Origin: a virus
IMG/VR virus record: IMGVR_UViG_3300035665_000131
Coordinates: 1-36,585 of that record
Direction: 5' to 3' (one strand)
DNA length: 36,585 nucleotides
The notes below the pieces were generated by a model. The model was given only the letters and a program-made list of their open reading frames with translations. It ran no database searches and was not told where the DNA came from. The position numbers and the translations under genes are program-made. Shown in pieces: positions 1-8,110 of the stretch (positions are counted from its first letter, which is position 1; every line of letters starts with the position of its first letter).

Positions 1-52
1 ATCGAGAAAATTCGCGGATCACCAAGGGGCGGGGGTAGTTGGCGCCGCCCGA

Positions 53-405
53 GGGTGACATTGGGTGACTTTTTGGGCGCTTTTTGCCCTCGTTTGGGTG
101 ACATGGGCGCTGGTTGCCCTTATAGCACCAGGGCCTTTAGGCACGATTTGGGTGACATAGACCCCTCTAGGGTGACATAGGGTGACTTTTGGGAAAGCTA
201 TCTCACCCAAACAACTTGCTGATCTTCAGTGCGTAGAACCACGTAGGGTGACATAGTGTAGATGTTTTACTTAAAAAAAATATATTCATCTCTCCTGTAA
301 AAGAAGAAAGTTTTGGCCGATTTTCCGCTCTATGTCACCCAAATGGGTCTAATGGGCTGATCTTTCGAGAGTTAATCCAAAAGCTATGTCACCCTGTAGT
401 CACCC
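53..405. repeat. GGGTGAC repeat array, left-end non-coding region
   Basis: Ten copies of GGGTGAC lie in the first 405 bases. Seven are direct, starting at 53, 63, 96, 150, 170, 180 and 246; three are inverted (GTCACCC), starting at 334, 388 and 399. Six of the ten extend to GGGTGACATA or GGGTGACATT and two to GGGTGACTTT. Bases 261-292 between the direct and inverted groups are AT-rich. The stretch 1-422 holds no convincing gene; a short minus-strand frame across it is explained by the repeats. Position beside an HNH nuclease and the terminase genes suggests a packaging (cos/pac) or terminase-binding site; an origin or a repressor-operator array are alternatives. The repeats are seen directly; the function is inferred. 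Confidence 0.9.
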
Positions 406-422
406 ACACACACCAAACGCCG

Positions 423-857
423 ATGGGAGGCGATATTTGCTGTATGGATATTCGAAGGAAACAAAGACCCAAACCGTGGATGGCGAAGAAGAAGGCGAGG
501 GCAGTTTGGAATATGACTACGGGAGAGAGAGTCAAGCCCTTCGCTCAGAACTCGCACGACAGCTCGTTCTACCAGACGCCCGAATGGAGGGCTACGTCTA
601 AGGCGGTGCTCAACAGGGACGCTATATGTAAGTGGTGCATCAACCTGGGCAAGCTAACGGTGGCAACGCAGGCCGACCACGTCATCCCTCTCCATCGACT
701 CACAGATATCCACCCCCTTGATCAAGACAATATAGTAGGCTCTTGCGTTTCATGCAACGCTCGTAGAGCAGCACTCGATGCAAGAGGTATTGTATTTTAT
801 ACATTTGAGGATTGGGTGAAATACCTAAGAAGCAGAAATGACCTACTATCTAAATAA
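423..857 (+). CDS. HNH endonuclease
   Basis: A 144-residue protein with a treble-clef HNH fold signature: a zinc knuckle CxxC at residues 69-72, the ADHVIPL strand with catalytic His86, Asn103 of the central N, and a second CxxC at 108-111. HNH proteins next to terminase in phages of this type work with the large terminase in genome packaging and cos cleavage. The basic N-terminal stretch (KPWMAKKKA) is usual for the family. Starts at 447 (MDIRRK) and 480 (MAKKKA) are equally possible; the sequence does not decide between them. Its stop overlaps the next gene by 20 bases. Confidence 0.85.
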   Translation: MGGDICCMDIRRKQRPKPWMAKKKARAVWNMTTGERVKPFAQNSHDSSFYQTPEWRATSKAVLNRDAICKWCINLGKLTVATQADHVIPLHRLTDIHPLDQDNIVGSCVSCNARRAALDARGIVFYTFEDWVKYLRSRNDLLSK

Positions 858-1239
858 GAACATTCCTACGAGGAAGAACGGCCAGCCCGAACACGAAATG
901 CAGGTGCAGATCGTGAACTATCTCAAGTCTCACCCATCACACCCACTCTTTACGGCCACCGTAGGAGGTGTTCGCTTAGCGGCGCACACGGCGATGAAGA
1001 TGCGTGCAGCTGGCTATAGCAAAGGGACGCCTGATCTTCTTATCTTCGAGCCGCGAGGTCAATATCACGGATTGGCTTTGGAGGTGAAGACGGAGAAGGG
1101 CCGACCTTCGGATGAGCAGAAGAAGTGGATTGCCGATCTGAATGAGAGAGGCTACTGCGCGAAGATCACCAGAGGATATAAGGAAACGGTAGAAACAATC
1201 AAAAACTACTTAGATGGCAACCATTTGGGAAACCCTTAA
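838..1239 (+). CDS. VRR-NUC domain nuclease
   Basis: A 133-residue protein with the core of the VRR-NUC (PD-(D/E)XK-type) nuclease fold: GTPDLLIF at 63-70 supplies the catalytic Asp and LEVK at 81-84 supplies the E-x-K pair. Standalone VRR-NUC proteins of this size are common in phages and act on branched or flap DNA. It overlaps the HNH gene by 20 bases and the following gene by 26, so it is part of the same transcription unit. A role in resolving replicated DNA before packaging is inference. Confidence 0.85.
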   Translation: MTYYLNKNIPTRKNGQPEHEMQVQIVNYLKSHPSHPLFTATVGGVRLAAHTAMKMRAAGYSKGTPDLLIFEPRGQYHGLALEVKTEKGRPSDEQKKWIADLNERGYCAKITRGYKETVETIKNYLDGNHLGNP

Positions 1240-1594
1240 AGCGGGAAGACAGTTCGCCGAGGACTGCATGACTTCGATCAGCAGAACGAATAACGGCAAC
1301 ATCGTCCTTGGGAACAGGACTCAGGCCTTCAAGCAATATCAGGTATGTATTTCCGTTGAGGGATACAACCGACCTGCCCGTGGCGTCGATTCCGTTGAGC
1401 TTTCGTTCAATTGCTACGACGAAACCATCGCAGGCAGCTGTGAGCTGGCGCAGTCTATTGTCGATGCCCTGCCATCGAATATGATCTATACTTACGACGA
1501 AAAGAAGTACACCCTTACCTTCTCTGACCTTTACCAAGATGTGCCAGACAACGACTTCTATAAGACATCAGTATCGGTAAGGTTCGTATCGTGA
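1214..1594 (+). CDS. Putative tail terminator/completion protein
   Basis: A 126-residue protein, not recognised with certainty. The pattern, an N-terminal helix, then YQVCISVEGYN, a central helix (CELAQSIVDALPSN) and a C-terminal strand ending YKTSVSVRFVS, resembles the small tail-terminator/tail-completion proteins that cap siphovirus tails. These usually lie between the neck and tail-tube genes; here the only candidate is upstream of the terminase, which would be a displaced position. It overlaps the VRR-NUC gene by 26 bases and the small terminase by 4 (GTGA-type junction). The alternative is an unrelated small packaging-associated protein. Confidence 0.45.
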   Translation: MATIWETLKAGRQFAEDCMTSISRTNNGNIVLGNRTQAFKQYQVCISVEGYNRPARGVDSVELSFNCYDETIAGSCELAQSIVDALPSNMIYTYDEKKYTLTFSDLYQDVPDNDFYKTSVSVRFVS

Positions 1595-2067
1595 GCAATA
1601 ACAAGCACAAAATCCTTCAGGATATGAGGGTTGCCGCCGCTGAGGGGGCAAAAGAGGTGATGAAGAAGGTGGTCGAGCCTTCTAAGGATATGATGCCTAT
1701 CGTGGTGCTCGACAAGGACGGTGAGAGGATGTTCAAGCTGGTGATCGATCATCTGGCGGCGAGCGGCCTTTTAGAATCCATCGACGTGGTTACTATCACG
1801 ATGTTGGCGAAAAACCTGTCTATGTTCGTTATGATCTCGCGAGAAATACAAGATGTAAGCGATATCATCCAGTATTACGAGAACGGCACATCTAACGTAA
1901 GCGGAAAGATGATGGCTCTTTCAAAGGTTCAGGGCGAGGTTCAGAAGCTGAGCGCGAAGCTCGGTCTGTCTCCGCTCGACCGGGCGAGGATCCTCGGCGC
2001 TTCGGTAAATGCGGCGAATGCTGCTGCTAAATCGGCGGAGGGAGACGCCATCGATGAGCTCACTTGA
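1591..2067 (+). CDS. terS: Terminase small subunit
   Basis: A 158-residue protein immediately before the large terminase. The start is GTG overlapping the previous stop. Composition and order fit the P27-like small terminase group: a helical N-terminal half, residues about 60-95 in long helices (LAKNLSMFVMISREIQD), and a C-terminal segment LGLSPLDRARILG, where Leu-x-Pro-x-(D/S)-R-x-(R/K) is a recurrent feature of this family. It recognises phage DNA and loads the large subunit. The last 14 bases are shared with the next gene. The neighbouring GGGTGAC array is a plausible binding target, but this is inference. Confidence 0.85.
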   Translation: MSNNKHKILQDMRVAAAEGAKEVMKKVVEPSKDMMPIVVLDKDGERMFKLVIDHLAASGLLESIDVVTITMLAKNLSMFVMISREIQDVSDIIQYYENGTSNVSGKMMALSKVQGEVQKLSAKLGLSPLDRARILGASVNAANAAAKSAEGDAIDELT

Positions 2068-3772
2068 CCTCACCGTGGTGAATAGGATGTACGACTATGT
2101 CGAAGACGTCCTAGATGGTAAAATAGTTGCAGGGAAGTATACGAAGTTGGCTTGCCAGCGATTCGTTGATGATATCTCCTCTGATCAATTTGAGTTCGAC
2201 GTAGAGTCGGCGGCGCGGTACATCACCTTTATAGAGAAGGTATGCATCCATACGAGGGGTGAACACGGCAAACCGTTCATCCTTTCGCCGTGGCAGGTCT
2301 TTTTCGTGGGTCAGCTGTTCGGGTGGAAGCGCAAGGGCGACCTCTCGAAGAGGAGGTTCACTACGGCCCATCTGTTCGTCGGGAGGAAGAACGGCAAGTC
2401 GCAGCTGGCGGCGGCGATCATCCTGGCTATGGCTGTGCTCGATGACGACGGGGCTCCCCAGTTCGTCACTGCGGCCACCAAAAGAGACCAGGCGAAGGAG
2501 GTTTTCGACGAGATACGCCGTATAGTCAAGGCTTCGGCCCCTTTGAACAAGCGTTTTTCGGTAAACAGGAACGAGATCCTCTCTCCGCGCGAGGGTATAA
2601 TTAAGCCCCTCTCTTCTGACGCGAATACGCTCGACGGGTTGAGCTTGAACGTGGGCTGCGTAGATGAGATGCACGCCATGAAGAACGGCGACCTGTACAG
2701 AGTCCTCTCCTCTTCTATGGGAAGCCGCAAAAATCCGCTTATGTTGGCGATTTCTACGGCTGGATTTGTTCTGGACGGCCTTGCCACGGAATTTGTGAAG
2801 GGAGGCAAGGCTGTGCTGGACGGGAACGTGGTGAACGACTCTCTGTTGTTTATGATCTACGAGTTGGACGAGGACGACCAGTGGAGTGACAGCGAGTGCT
2901 GGATCAAGGCCAATCCCAACTTAGGAGTTTCGATAAGTGAAGAATGGTTAAAAGACAAGTACGAGAACGCCAAGATCTACTCCGGCAGGCATATTACCGA
3001 GTTTATGGTGAAGCACTGCAACTTATTCGTAGGTTCTGACACGGTGTGGGTTGAGGAGGAGGTGTGGATGTCTGAGGACAACGTGGAGCCGCTACCCACC
3101 CCGAACAAGCAGGAGGCGTATATCGGCCTCGACCTTTCGGAGACGGACGACATCACGGCCATTGCCGTTGCTATAGGCGATGTCAACTCGAGGATTTCGA
3201 TATATATGCAGTATTTCGTGTGCCGTTCTGCTGTCGAGAGGCGCCTAAAGAAGGACGAGACTTCGATTTACTCGAGGATTGGCGAGTACGACAACGTCTA
3301 CGTGATCGACACGAACAGCATCGACTATAACGTGATTCGCAGAAAGATCAGCGGCTACTACGTTATGGACGGGGTGACGCACTACGACGACGACAACATC
3401 TCCAACAAGTTCAACCTGAAGTCTGTAGCCTACGACCGATGGAACAGCTTGAGTTTGATTCGCGACCTGGAGGGAGACGGGGTGGTTTGCTCCCCTTATG
3501 GACAAGGATACGCTTCTCTCTCGTTCCCTTCTAAGACGTTAGAGAAGCTGGCGAGGGACGGGAAGCTACAGCACGGGGGCGACGAGGTGCTTCGGTGGAT
3601 GATGAGCAATGTAAAGCTCAGGATGGATCCTTCTGGAAATATAAAGCCAGACAAGGAGAAAAGTGGCGATAAAATTGACGGGGTTGTGGCTGCTGTTATG
3701 AGTATAGGAGAGATGTTGTCTTATACTGAGGAAGATGACAGTGCGTTCGAACCCTTCTTCACTGTAGTTTGA
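2054..3772 (+). CDS. terL: Terminase large subunit (ATPase/nuclease)
   Basis: A 572-residue packaging motor of the HK97/Terminase_1 type. Walker A GRKNGKS lies at residues 110-116, Walker B VGCVDEMH at about 200-207 with the Asp-Glu pair, and the C-terminal RNase H-like nuclease domain begins near AYIGLDLSETDD with Asp360; the acidic residue in KSGDKIDGVVA near the end completes the site. An in-frame ATG at 2009 would also open this frame, but the start at 2054 (MSSLDLTVV) gives the normal N-terminus and a 14-base overlap with the small subunit, typical of coupled translation. Confidence 0.95.
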   Translation: MSSLDLTVVNRMYDYVEDVLDGKIVAGKYTKLACQRFVDDISSDQFEFDVESAARYITFIEKVCIHTRGEHGKPFILSPWQVFFVGQLFGWKRKGDLSKRRFTTAHLFVGRKNGKSQLAAAIILAMAVLDDDGAPQFVTAATKRDQAKEVFDEIRRIVKASAPLNKRFSVNRNEILSPREGIIKPLSSDANTLDGLSLNVGCVDEMHAMKNGDLYRVLSSSMGSRKNPLMLAISTAGFVLDGLATEFVKGGKAVLDGNVVNDSLLFMIYELDEDDQWSDSECWIKANPNLGVSISEEWLKDKYENAKIYSGRHITEFMVKHCNLFVGSDTVWVEEEVWMSEDNVEPLPTPNKQEAYIGLDLSETDDITAIAVAIGDVNSRISIYMQYFVCRSAVERRLKKDETSIYSRIGEYDNVYVIDTNSIDYNVIRRKISGYYVMDGVTHYDDDNISNKFNLKSVAYDRWNSLSLIRDLEGDGVVCSPYGQGYASLSFPSKTLEKLARDGKLQHGGDEVLRWMMSNVKLRMDPSGNIKPDKEKSGDKIDGVVAAVMSIGEMLSYTEEDDSAFEPFFTVV

Positions 3773-3790
3773 CGTTATTATATTTGCAAT

Positions 3791-5014
3791 ATGGCAGGCC
3801 CATCTGGACTGAAAAAAGTCATTAGATCGATTTTAGGCTACAAGGCTGAAGAGAGGGCCTATGTGCCTACTGCTTACTACCCTTCGTACGCACCTTTCCG
3901 CGCGAAGAATGTAAACACGTACCAATCCATCAGCTCGCTTCAAATTACGGCTGTTTATGCTTGCATTAGCAAGATAGCCGACACGATTGCGTCTATGGAT
4001 TGCATGGTTGAGCAGCTCTCCCCTGACGGATCGAGAACTCCACTTGCAAACAGCCCATATACCAAGCTGCTTCGGGTACAGCCGAACAGCCTTATGGGAG
4101 CTTACGAGTTCAAGCAGATGATCATCAGCGACGCCCTCATCTACGGCACGGGCTATGCTGTCATCACGGGCGGGGAGATCTTCTGGATCCCCTCTTCGGA
4201 GATGACTTTCGTGATCAACGAAAGAACCGGCGAGAAGATATACAAGTATACTGGCGCCCCGAGTGCTATCCCGCAAGAAAATGTCATTGAGATCAAGGCG
4301 TTCCGTTCGGAGTCGCCTATCAATGTTCAGATTCAAAATATCCAAACCGCGAAGTCCATCCAGAATTACGGGCACAAGTTCTTTGAGAACGGGGGTATGC
4401 TGGGTGGCATCTTGAGCACGAAGGAGCAGATCAAGCCGGAGTACGCCAAGGAGATGTCTGACCGTTGGAAGGAGGAGTACGCTGGCACGGAGAACGCCCA
4501 CAAGATCGCTATCATCGGCGGTGGCTTCCAGTTCCAGTCGATGACGCTGCCTCTCGACCAGGTTCAGTTTATCGACATCAAGAAGTACAGTGCTCAGGAG
4601 ATTTGTCAGATGTACCAGGTTCCGCCTGCCATGATTGGTATGGAGGGCAACACGGCGTACAGCAACTACGAGCAGCAGGTGCTTCAGTTCTATCAGGGCT
4701 GCATCCTCCCTTGGATCAAGCGTATCGAGCTTGAGTTCGAAAGGAAGCTTTTAGGTTTCGACGATTCACTCTCGTGCCGTTTCGACGTAGACAGCCTTCT
4801 GCGTGCCGACTCATCCGCTCGAGCGACATACTACCATTCACTTCTTTCCGACGGTGTATTGTCTATAAACGAGGTCAGGTCACGTGAAGGTCTCTCTCCT
4901 GTCGACGGCGGAGACAATCACCATATCCAGCTTAACCAGATCCCTCTGGCTTCTATGGACAACTACGCGGACAAAGTAACTAAAAATATAAACAATGGCA
5001 ATCTTCCTGTATAA
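3791..5014 (+). CDS. Portal protein, HK97 type
   Basis: A 407-residue portal protein forming the dodecameric DNA-entry vertex of the capsid. Family features seen: the N-terminal lead-in QSISSLQITAVYACISKIADTIASM, the central KQMIISDALIYGTGYAVI, and the hallmark run AQEICQMYQVPPAMIG followed by YSNYEQQVLQFYQGCILPWIKRIE. Order (after large terminase, before capsid) and length match HK97-like portals. Its last 20 bases overlap the following gene. Confidence 0.95.
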   Translation: MAGPSGLKKVIRSILGYKAEERAYVPTAYYPSYAPFRAKNVNTYQSISSLQITAVYACISKIADTIASMDCMVEQLSPDGSRTPLANSPYTKLLRVQPNSLMGAYEFKQMIISDALIYGTGYAVITGGEIFWIPSSEMTFVINERTGEKIYKYTGAPSAIPQENVIEIKAFRSESPINVQIQNIQTAKSIQNYGHKFFENGGMLGGILSTKEQIKPEYAKEMSDRWKEEYAGTENAHKIAIIGGGFQFQSMTLPLDQVQFIDIKKYSAQEICQMYQVPPAMIGMEGNTAYSNYEQQVLQFYQGCILPWIKRIELEFERKLLGFDDSLSCRFDVDSLLRADSSARATYYHSLLSDGVLSINEVRSREGLSPVDGGDNHHIQLNQIPLASMDNYADKVTKNINNGNLPV

Positions 5015-5366
5015 ATTCAGAAACGTAAGAACTAAGCATTCTACGGCTGCCGCAGGCACTGCGGGCTCTCCTGTATCCCACGACTACTGGTTCTACCACG
5101 AGGGATCTACGGCGCCCACCGCTGCTCAGGCAAAAGTTGTTCTCGATCATTTCATCGACAGCTTGGGCTACGTGGGGCCGAATCGCCCTAATATCTCTGT
5201 AGCTATGGCGGCTGGTCACGCGGACACCACGGCAAGAACTAACGCCAATACAGGGAAAGCTTCCTTCCGCATCGGAAAGGCTGTTTACCAATATGCTGTT
5301 GCCTACCACGCTTCTACCGTTGCAGGGGCACTGGCTGCTACCACCACCTGGAAAAACCTTTCGTAA
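4995..5366 (+). CDS. Conserved-position unknown protein between portal and capsid
   Basis: A 123-residue protein I do not recognise. It is rich in Ala, Thr and Ser (TAAAGTAGSP, HADTTARTNANTG) with short aromatic strands (YKFRN, DYWFYH, YQYAVAYH) and a small central helix, suggesting a compact beta-rich fold. It overlaps the portal gene by 20 bases and the capsid fusion by one base (TAATG), so it is translated together with head genes; a capsid decoration or minor head role is possible but unproven. Confidence 0.75.
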   Translation: MAIFLYKFRNVRTKHSTAAAGTAGSPVSHDYWFYHEGSTAPTAAQAKVVLDHFIDSLGYVGPNRPNISVAMAAGHADTTARTNANTGKASFRIGKAVYQYAVAYHASTVAGALAATTTWKNLS

Positions 5367-7468
5367 TGCCATATTCAGATTACCCCGAGGTTATGACCTC
5401 AAATGCCAAGAGGGGCCTGGAGCTTAACGAGGAGAATGGAGGCAAGTGCGCTACCGCCGTAGGCAAGGAGACGGCAAGAATCCTTTCCTCTGGCGAGTCT
5501 CTTTCGGAGGATCGGGTTGTACGTATGTACTCCTACCTCTCGAGAGCAGAAACATACTACAACGAGGACGATCCCACCGCTTGCGGGACGATCAGCTACC
5601 TTATGTGGGGCGGCAAACCCGCTTTGACTTGGAGCCGCTCTAAAGTTGAGGAGATGGAAGAGAATCGTGCCATCGACATGGAAGACCTTACCGAGGCTAT
5701 CATCGAGGCAGTGGAAGACGCTGTCGAGGAGGTGATGGAGGGGGTTATGGCTGAAGAGCCCACGCAGGAGGACGAGCCTATGGAAGAGGAAGAAGAGATG
5801 GTCGATGAGCGTTCTGCCATCAACAACCTCGAGGCAAGATCTATCGCCTGTGAGTTCCGTGCCGAAGAAGAGGATGGTGTGACCATTGAAGGTTATGCCG
5901 CTCGCTACGACGAGGAGACGGAAATCGGAGGTCAGTTCGTAGAGCGTATCTCTCGCGGGGCGTTCAGCGAAGCCGATATGAGCAACGTCGTTGCCCTCTT
6001 CAATCACGACTGGAATATGCCTCTCGCCCGTGTAGGTCGCGGCTTGGAGTTGTGGGACGACGGCCAGGGCCTGAAGTACCGCTTCAAGCTGGGCAACCAG
6101 TCCTACGCCAAAGACCTCGCAGAAAATATCCGTACGGGCAACGTGTCGACGTCGTCGTTTGGATTCACGGTTGAGAAGGATCGGTGGGAGAAGCGCGGCA
6201 GCCAGCCGTTGCGTATCATCGAAAGAGTAAAGAAGCTTTACGATGTCTCTCCAACCACCCAAGGTGCTTACCCAACCACAGATGTAGCCATTTCACGCAT
6301 GATGGAATTCCAAAAACTCGTAGACAACAGTATTCTACCACAACCCTTCTCACCAGAAATTCAAACCCAAACTTCCAATAACACAATGGAAAACCCAACC
6401 ACGCCCGCATACATCCAGAGCCTGGGCGACTCTGAGGCGAATGTCGCCAAGCGCTTCTCTTTCGGTAAGGCTATCAGAGAAGCTGCAGAGGGCCGTCTGA
6501 CGGGCCTTGAGGCAGAAATGAACGCCGAAGCTCGTAACGAGTTCACGAGCGCGAAGATCAATGTGTCTGGCGGTATCTCTATCCCGTCGATGGTTTTGCG
6601 TACTCATGGCAATCCCATGTCTGTTGCTGATACTGCGGATGGAACCAACCACACCTGGGGCGGAACGGTCGGCAGGATGGACGCTGGCTTGATCCCGTAC
6701 ATGATGCCGCAGGATATCGCAACTCAGTTGGGCGTGCGTAACCTCTCCGGTTTGAGCGGAAACGTGGTGTTCCAAGTTGCTAAGCCTAGCGTGAAGCTTG
6801 CTGCTACCAAGCCTGCTGAAGCAGTTACAGCTACTGGCGACAACATCGAGTTCACTGCCAAGACGCTGTCTCCTTCTCGCTACAGCGCATACGTTCGTGC
6901 TACCGAGCAGCTGTTGGCTCAGAGCGCAGACGATATGGGTGCGTTCATCGCAGCTGAAATCCGTAAGGCCGTCGACAAGAAGTTCTCTGACGACGTTTAC
7001 GCTGCTATCAAGGGTAATAATGCCAGCGGCGCGGCATTGAACCAAGGCACTCCCGGAACGCTCGAAACGTTCAACGCTACGACCAAGAACCCGCTCATCC
7101 TTGAGGAGGAGTTGTTGGGCCGCGACGTGAACCTCTCCAACGTGAAGGTGTTGTGCGCTCCGAACGCTTACCGCGTTGCTCGTACGCTGAGCTTGGATGC
7201 GGGTAGCGGTCTGCTCTTCGCAGGTAGCCCGATGGATCGTAAGGACGTGTTGGGATACCCCACCGTTGTTTACTCTGGCGTTACCGCAGGCGAGTTCTTC
7301 ATGTTCGACAGCACGCAGCTCGTCACCGGCGAGTGGGGCGGTCTGAACCTCGTTATCGACCCGTACACCGACGCTCACTTGGGTGTTGTTCGGATCCTCG
7401 CTAACGTGTACAAGTCTGTGACCACGTTGCAGGATGAGTGCTTCGACGGGGTTGCCTCGATGGCCTAA
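5366..7468 (+). CDS. Fused prohead protease and major capsid protein
   Basis: A 700-residue three-part fusion. Residues 1-95 (NAKRGLELNEENGG, the SLSEDRVVRM segment, YLMWGGKPALTW) match a domain often found at the front of phage prohead proteases. A strongly acidic linker spans 97-148. Residues about 155-315 are the HK97-type serine protease, with His214 in FNHDWN and Ser263/264 in STSSFGF. Residues 341-700 are an HK97-fold capsid, including FSFGKAIRE, the GGISIPSMV region and a C-terminal FMFDSTQLVTGEWGGLN. Normally protease and capsid are separate; here they form one frame. Met341 (base 6386) follows an A/C-rich leader-like stretch and could be an internal start for free capsid protein. Confidence 0.93.
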   Translation: MPYSDYPEVMTSNAKRGLELNEENGGKCATAVGKETARILSSGESLSEDRVVRMYSYLSRAETYYNEDDPTACGTISYLMWGGKPALTWSRSKVEEMEENRAIDMEDLTEAIIEAVEDAVEEVMEGVMAEEPTQEDEPMEEEEEMVDERSAINNLEARSIACEFRAEEEDGVTIEGYAARYDEETEIGGQFVERISRGAFSEADMSNVVALFNHDWNMPLARVGRGLELWDDGQGLKYRFKLGNQSYAKDLAENIRTGNVSTSSFGFTVEKDRWEKRGSQPLRIIERVKKLYDVSPTTQGAYPTTDVAISRMMEFQKLVDNSILPQPFSPEIQTQTSNNTMENPTTPAYIQSLGDSEANVAKRFSFGKAIREAAEGRLTGLEAEMNAEARNEFTSAKINVSGGISIPSMVLRTHGNPMSVADTADGTNHTWGGTVGRMDAGLIPYMMPQDIATQLGVRNLSGLSGNVVFQVAKPSVKLAATKPAEAVTATGDNIEFTAKTLSPSRYSAYVRATEQLLAQSADDMGAFIAAEIRKAVDKKFSDDVYAAIKGNNASGAALNQGTPGTLETFNATTKNPLILEEELLGRDVNLSNVKVLCAPNAYRVARTLSLDAGSGLLFAGSPMDRKDVLGYPTVVYSGVTAGEFFMFDSTQLVTGEWGGLNLVIDPYTDAHLGVVRILANVYKSVTTLQDECFDGVASMA

Positions 7469-7501
7469 TTTACCCGACAAGATACTTTAGGACGCCATGA
7501 G

Positions 7502-7537
7502 GGGGAGGGAGAAATCCTTCCCCTTCTCTTTATATTT
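7502..7537 (+). terminator. Strong stem-loop after the capsid gene
   Basis: A 9-base-pair stem (7502-7510 with 7515-7523, one G-T pair) closed by a GAAA tetraloop, followed by a T-rich tract (TTCTCTTTATATTT). It starts 33 bases after the capsid stop and ends just before the next gene. The form is that of an intrinsic terminator; in a late operon it more likely gives partial termination or RNA stabilisation so that capsid mRNA exceeds downstream mRNA. The structure is seen, its strength is inferred. Confidence 0.75.
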
Positions 7538-7542
7538 AAACC

Positions 7543-8109
7543 ATGAAATACGAAATAGTATCTCAGCAAGTCGTCCCAGACCAATTCATACCGGAAATCA
7601 TTGTCAGAAAGCACCTAAGGCTGTATGACGAGACGGAGTCCGATGTGATTGCCTACTACATGAAGGCGGCCATCTCTATGGTTGAGTCGAGGCTTTCGAT
7701 GATCTTCCGGTCGAACCAAGAGGAGACTGTAGTTTCTTTTGGAACTTCGCAGTTTGAGATCAAGCTAAGAGGGTTGGTTATGTTCAATAACATCCTCGAG
7801 GCAAAGTATTATTCTACTGACGGGACATACAAGTCGATTCCGTCGTATACGTTCCAAAATGTGTCTTACCCCTACGTAATTCACATCGACGAAATCCCTT
7901 CCGACCTGGAGATGTCTGGCGACCAGACCTTCAAGTTCACTATGAGCGGGGGTGCTCTTCCTTCGCAGGCCCCGAACCAGGCTTTGGAGGCGATCCTCCT
8001 CCTTGTGGGCCACTACTACAACCAGCGCGAAGCCGAGCATATCGGCGGCGTGACGACGATGATCAAGGAGGGTGTAGACAGGCTTTTAGCATCAGCAAAA
8101 AAATACTAA
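7543..8109 (+). CDS. Head-tail connector (gp6-like adaptor)
   Basis: A 188-residue protein in the position of the HK97 gp6/SPP1 gp15-type head-tail connector that docks below the portal. The first part, VRKHLRLYDETESDVIAYYMKAAISMVESRL, is the helical hallmark of the family, and the end (ALEAILLLVGHYYNQREAE, then IKEGVDRLLASAKKY) matches the usual final helix. It starts directly after the stem-loop behind the capsid gene and is followed one base later by the next neck gene. Confidence 0.85.
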   Translation: MKYEIVSQQVVPDQFIPEIIVRKHLRLYDETESDVIAYYMKAAISMVESRLSMIFRSNQEETVVSFGTSQFEIKLRGLVMFNNILEAKYYSTDGTYKSIPSYTFQNVSYPYVIHIDEIPSDLEMSGDQTFKFTMSGGALPSQAPNQALEAILLLVGHYYNQREAEHIGGVTTMIKEGVDRLLASAKKY

Positions 8110-8110
8110 G

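Noticed and set aside
19-210. A 63-residue minus-strand frame with repeated VTQ motifs
   Set aside because: Its repetition is simply the GGGTGAC repeat translated; no neighbouring gene and no sensible fold.
386-601. A 71-residue plus-strand frame starting in the inverted repeats
   Set aside because: Overlaps the HNH gene in another frame; the HNH frame has clear catalytic residues.
6350-7480. A 376-residue open frame antisense to the capsid gene
   Set aside because: Shadow of strong codon bias in the capsid gene; composition (Arg/His/Val-rich), no motif, and the sense frame is clearly a capsid.
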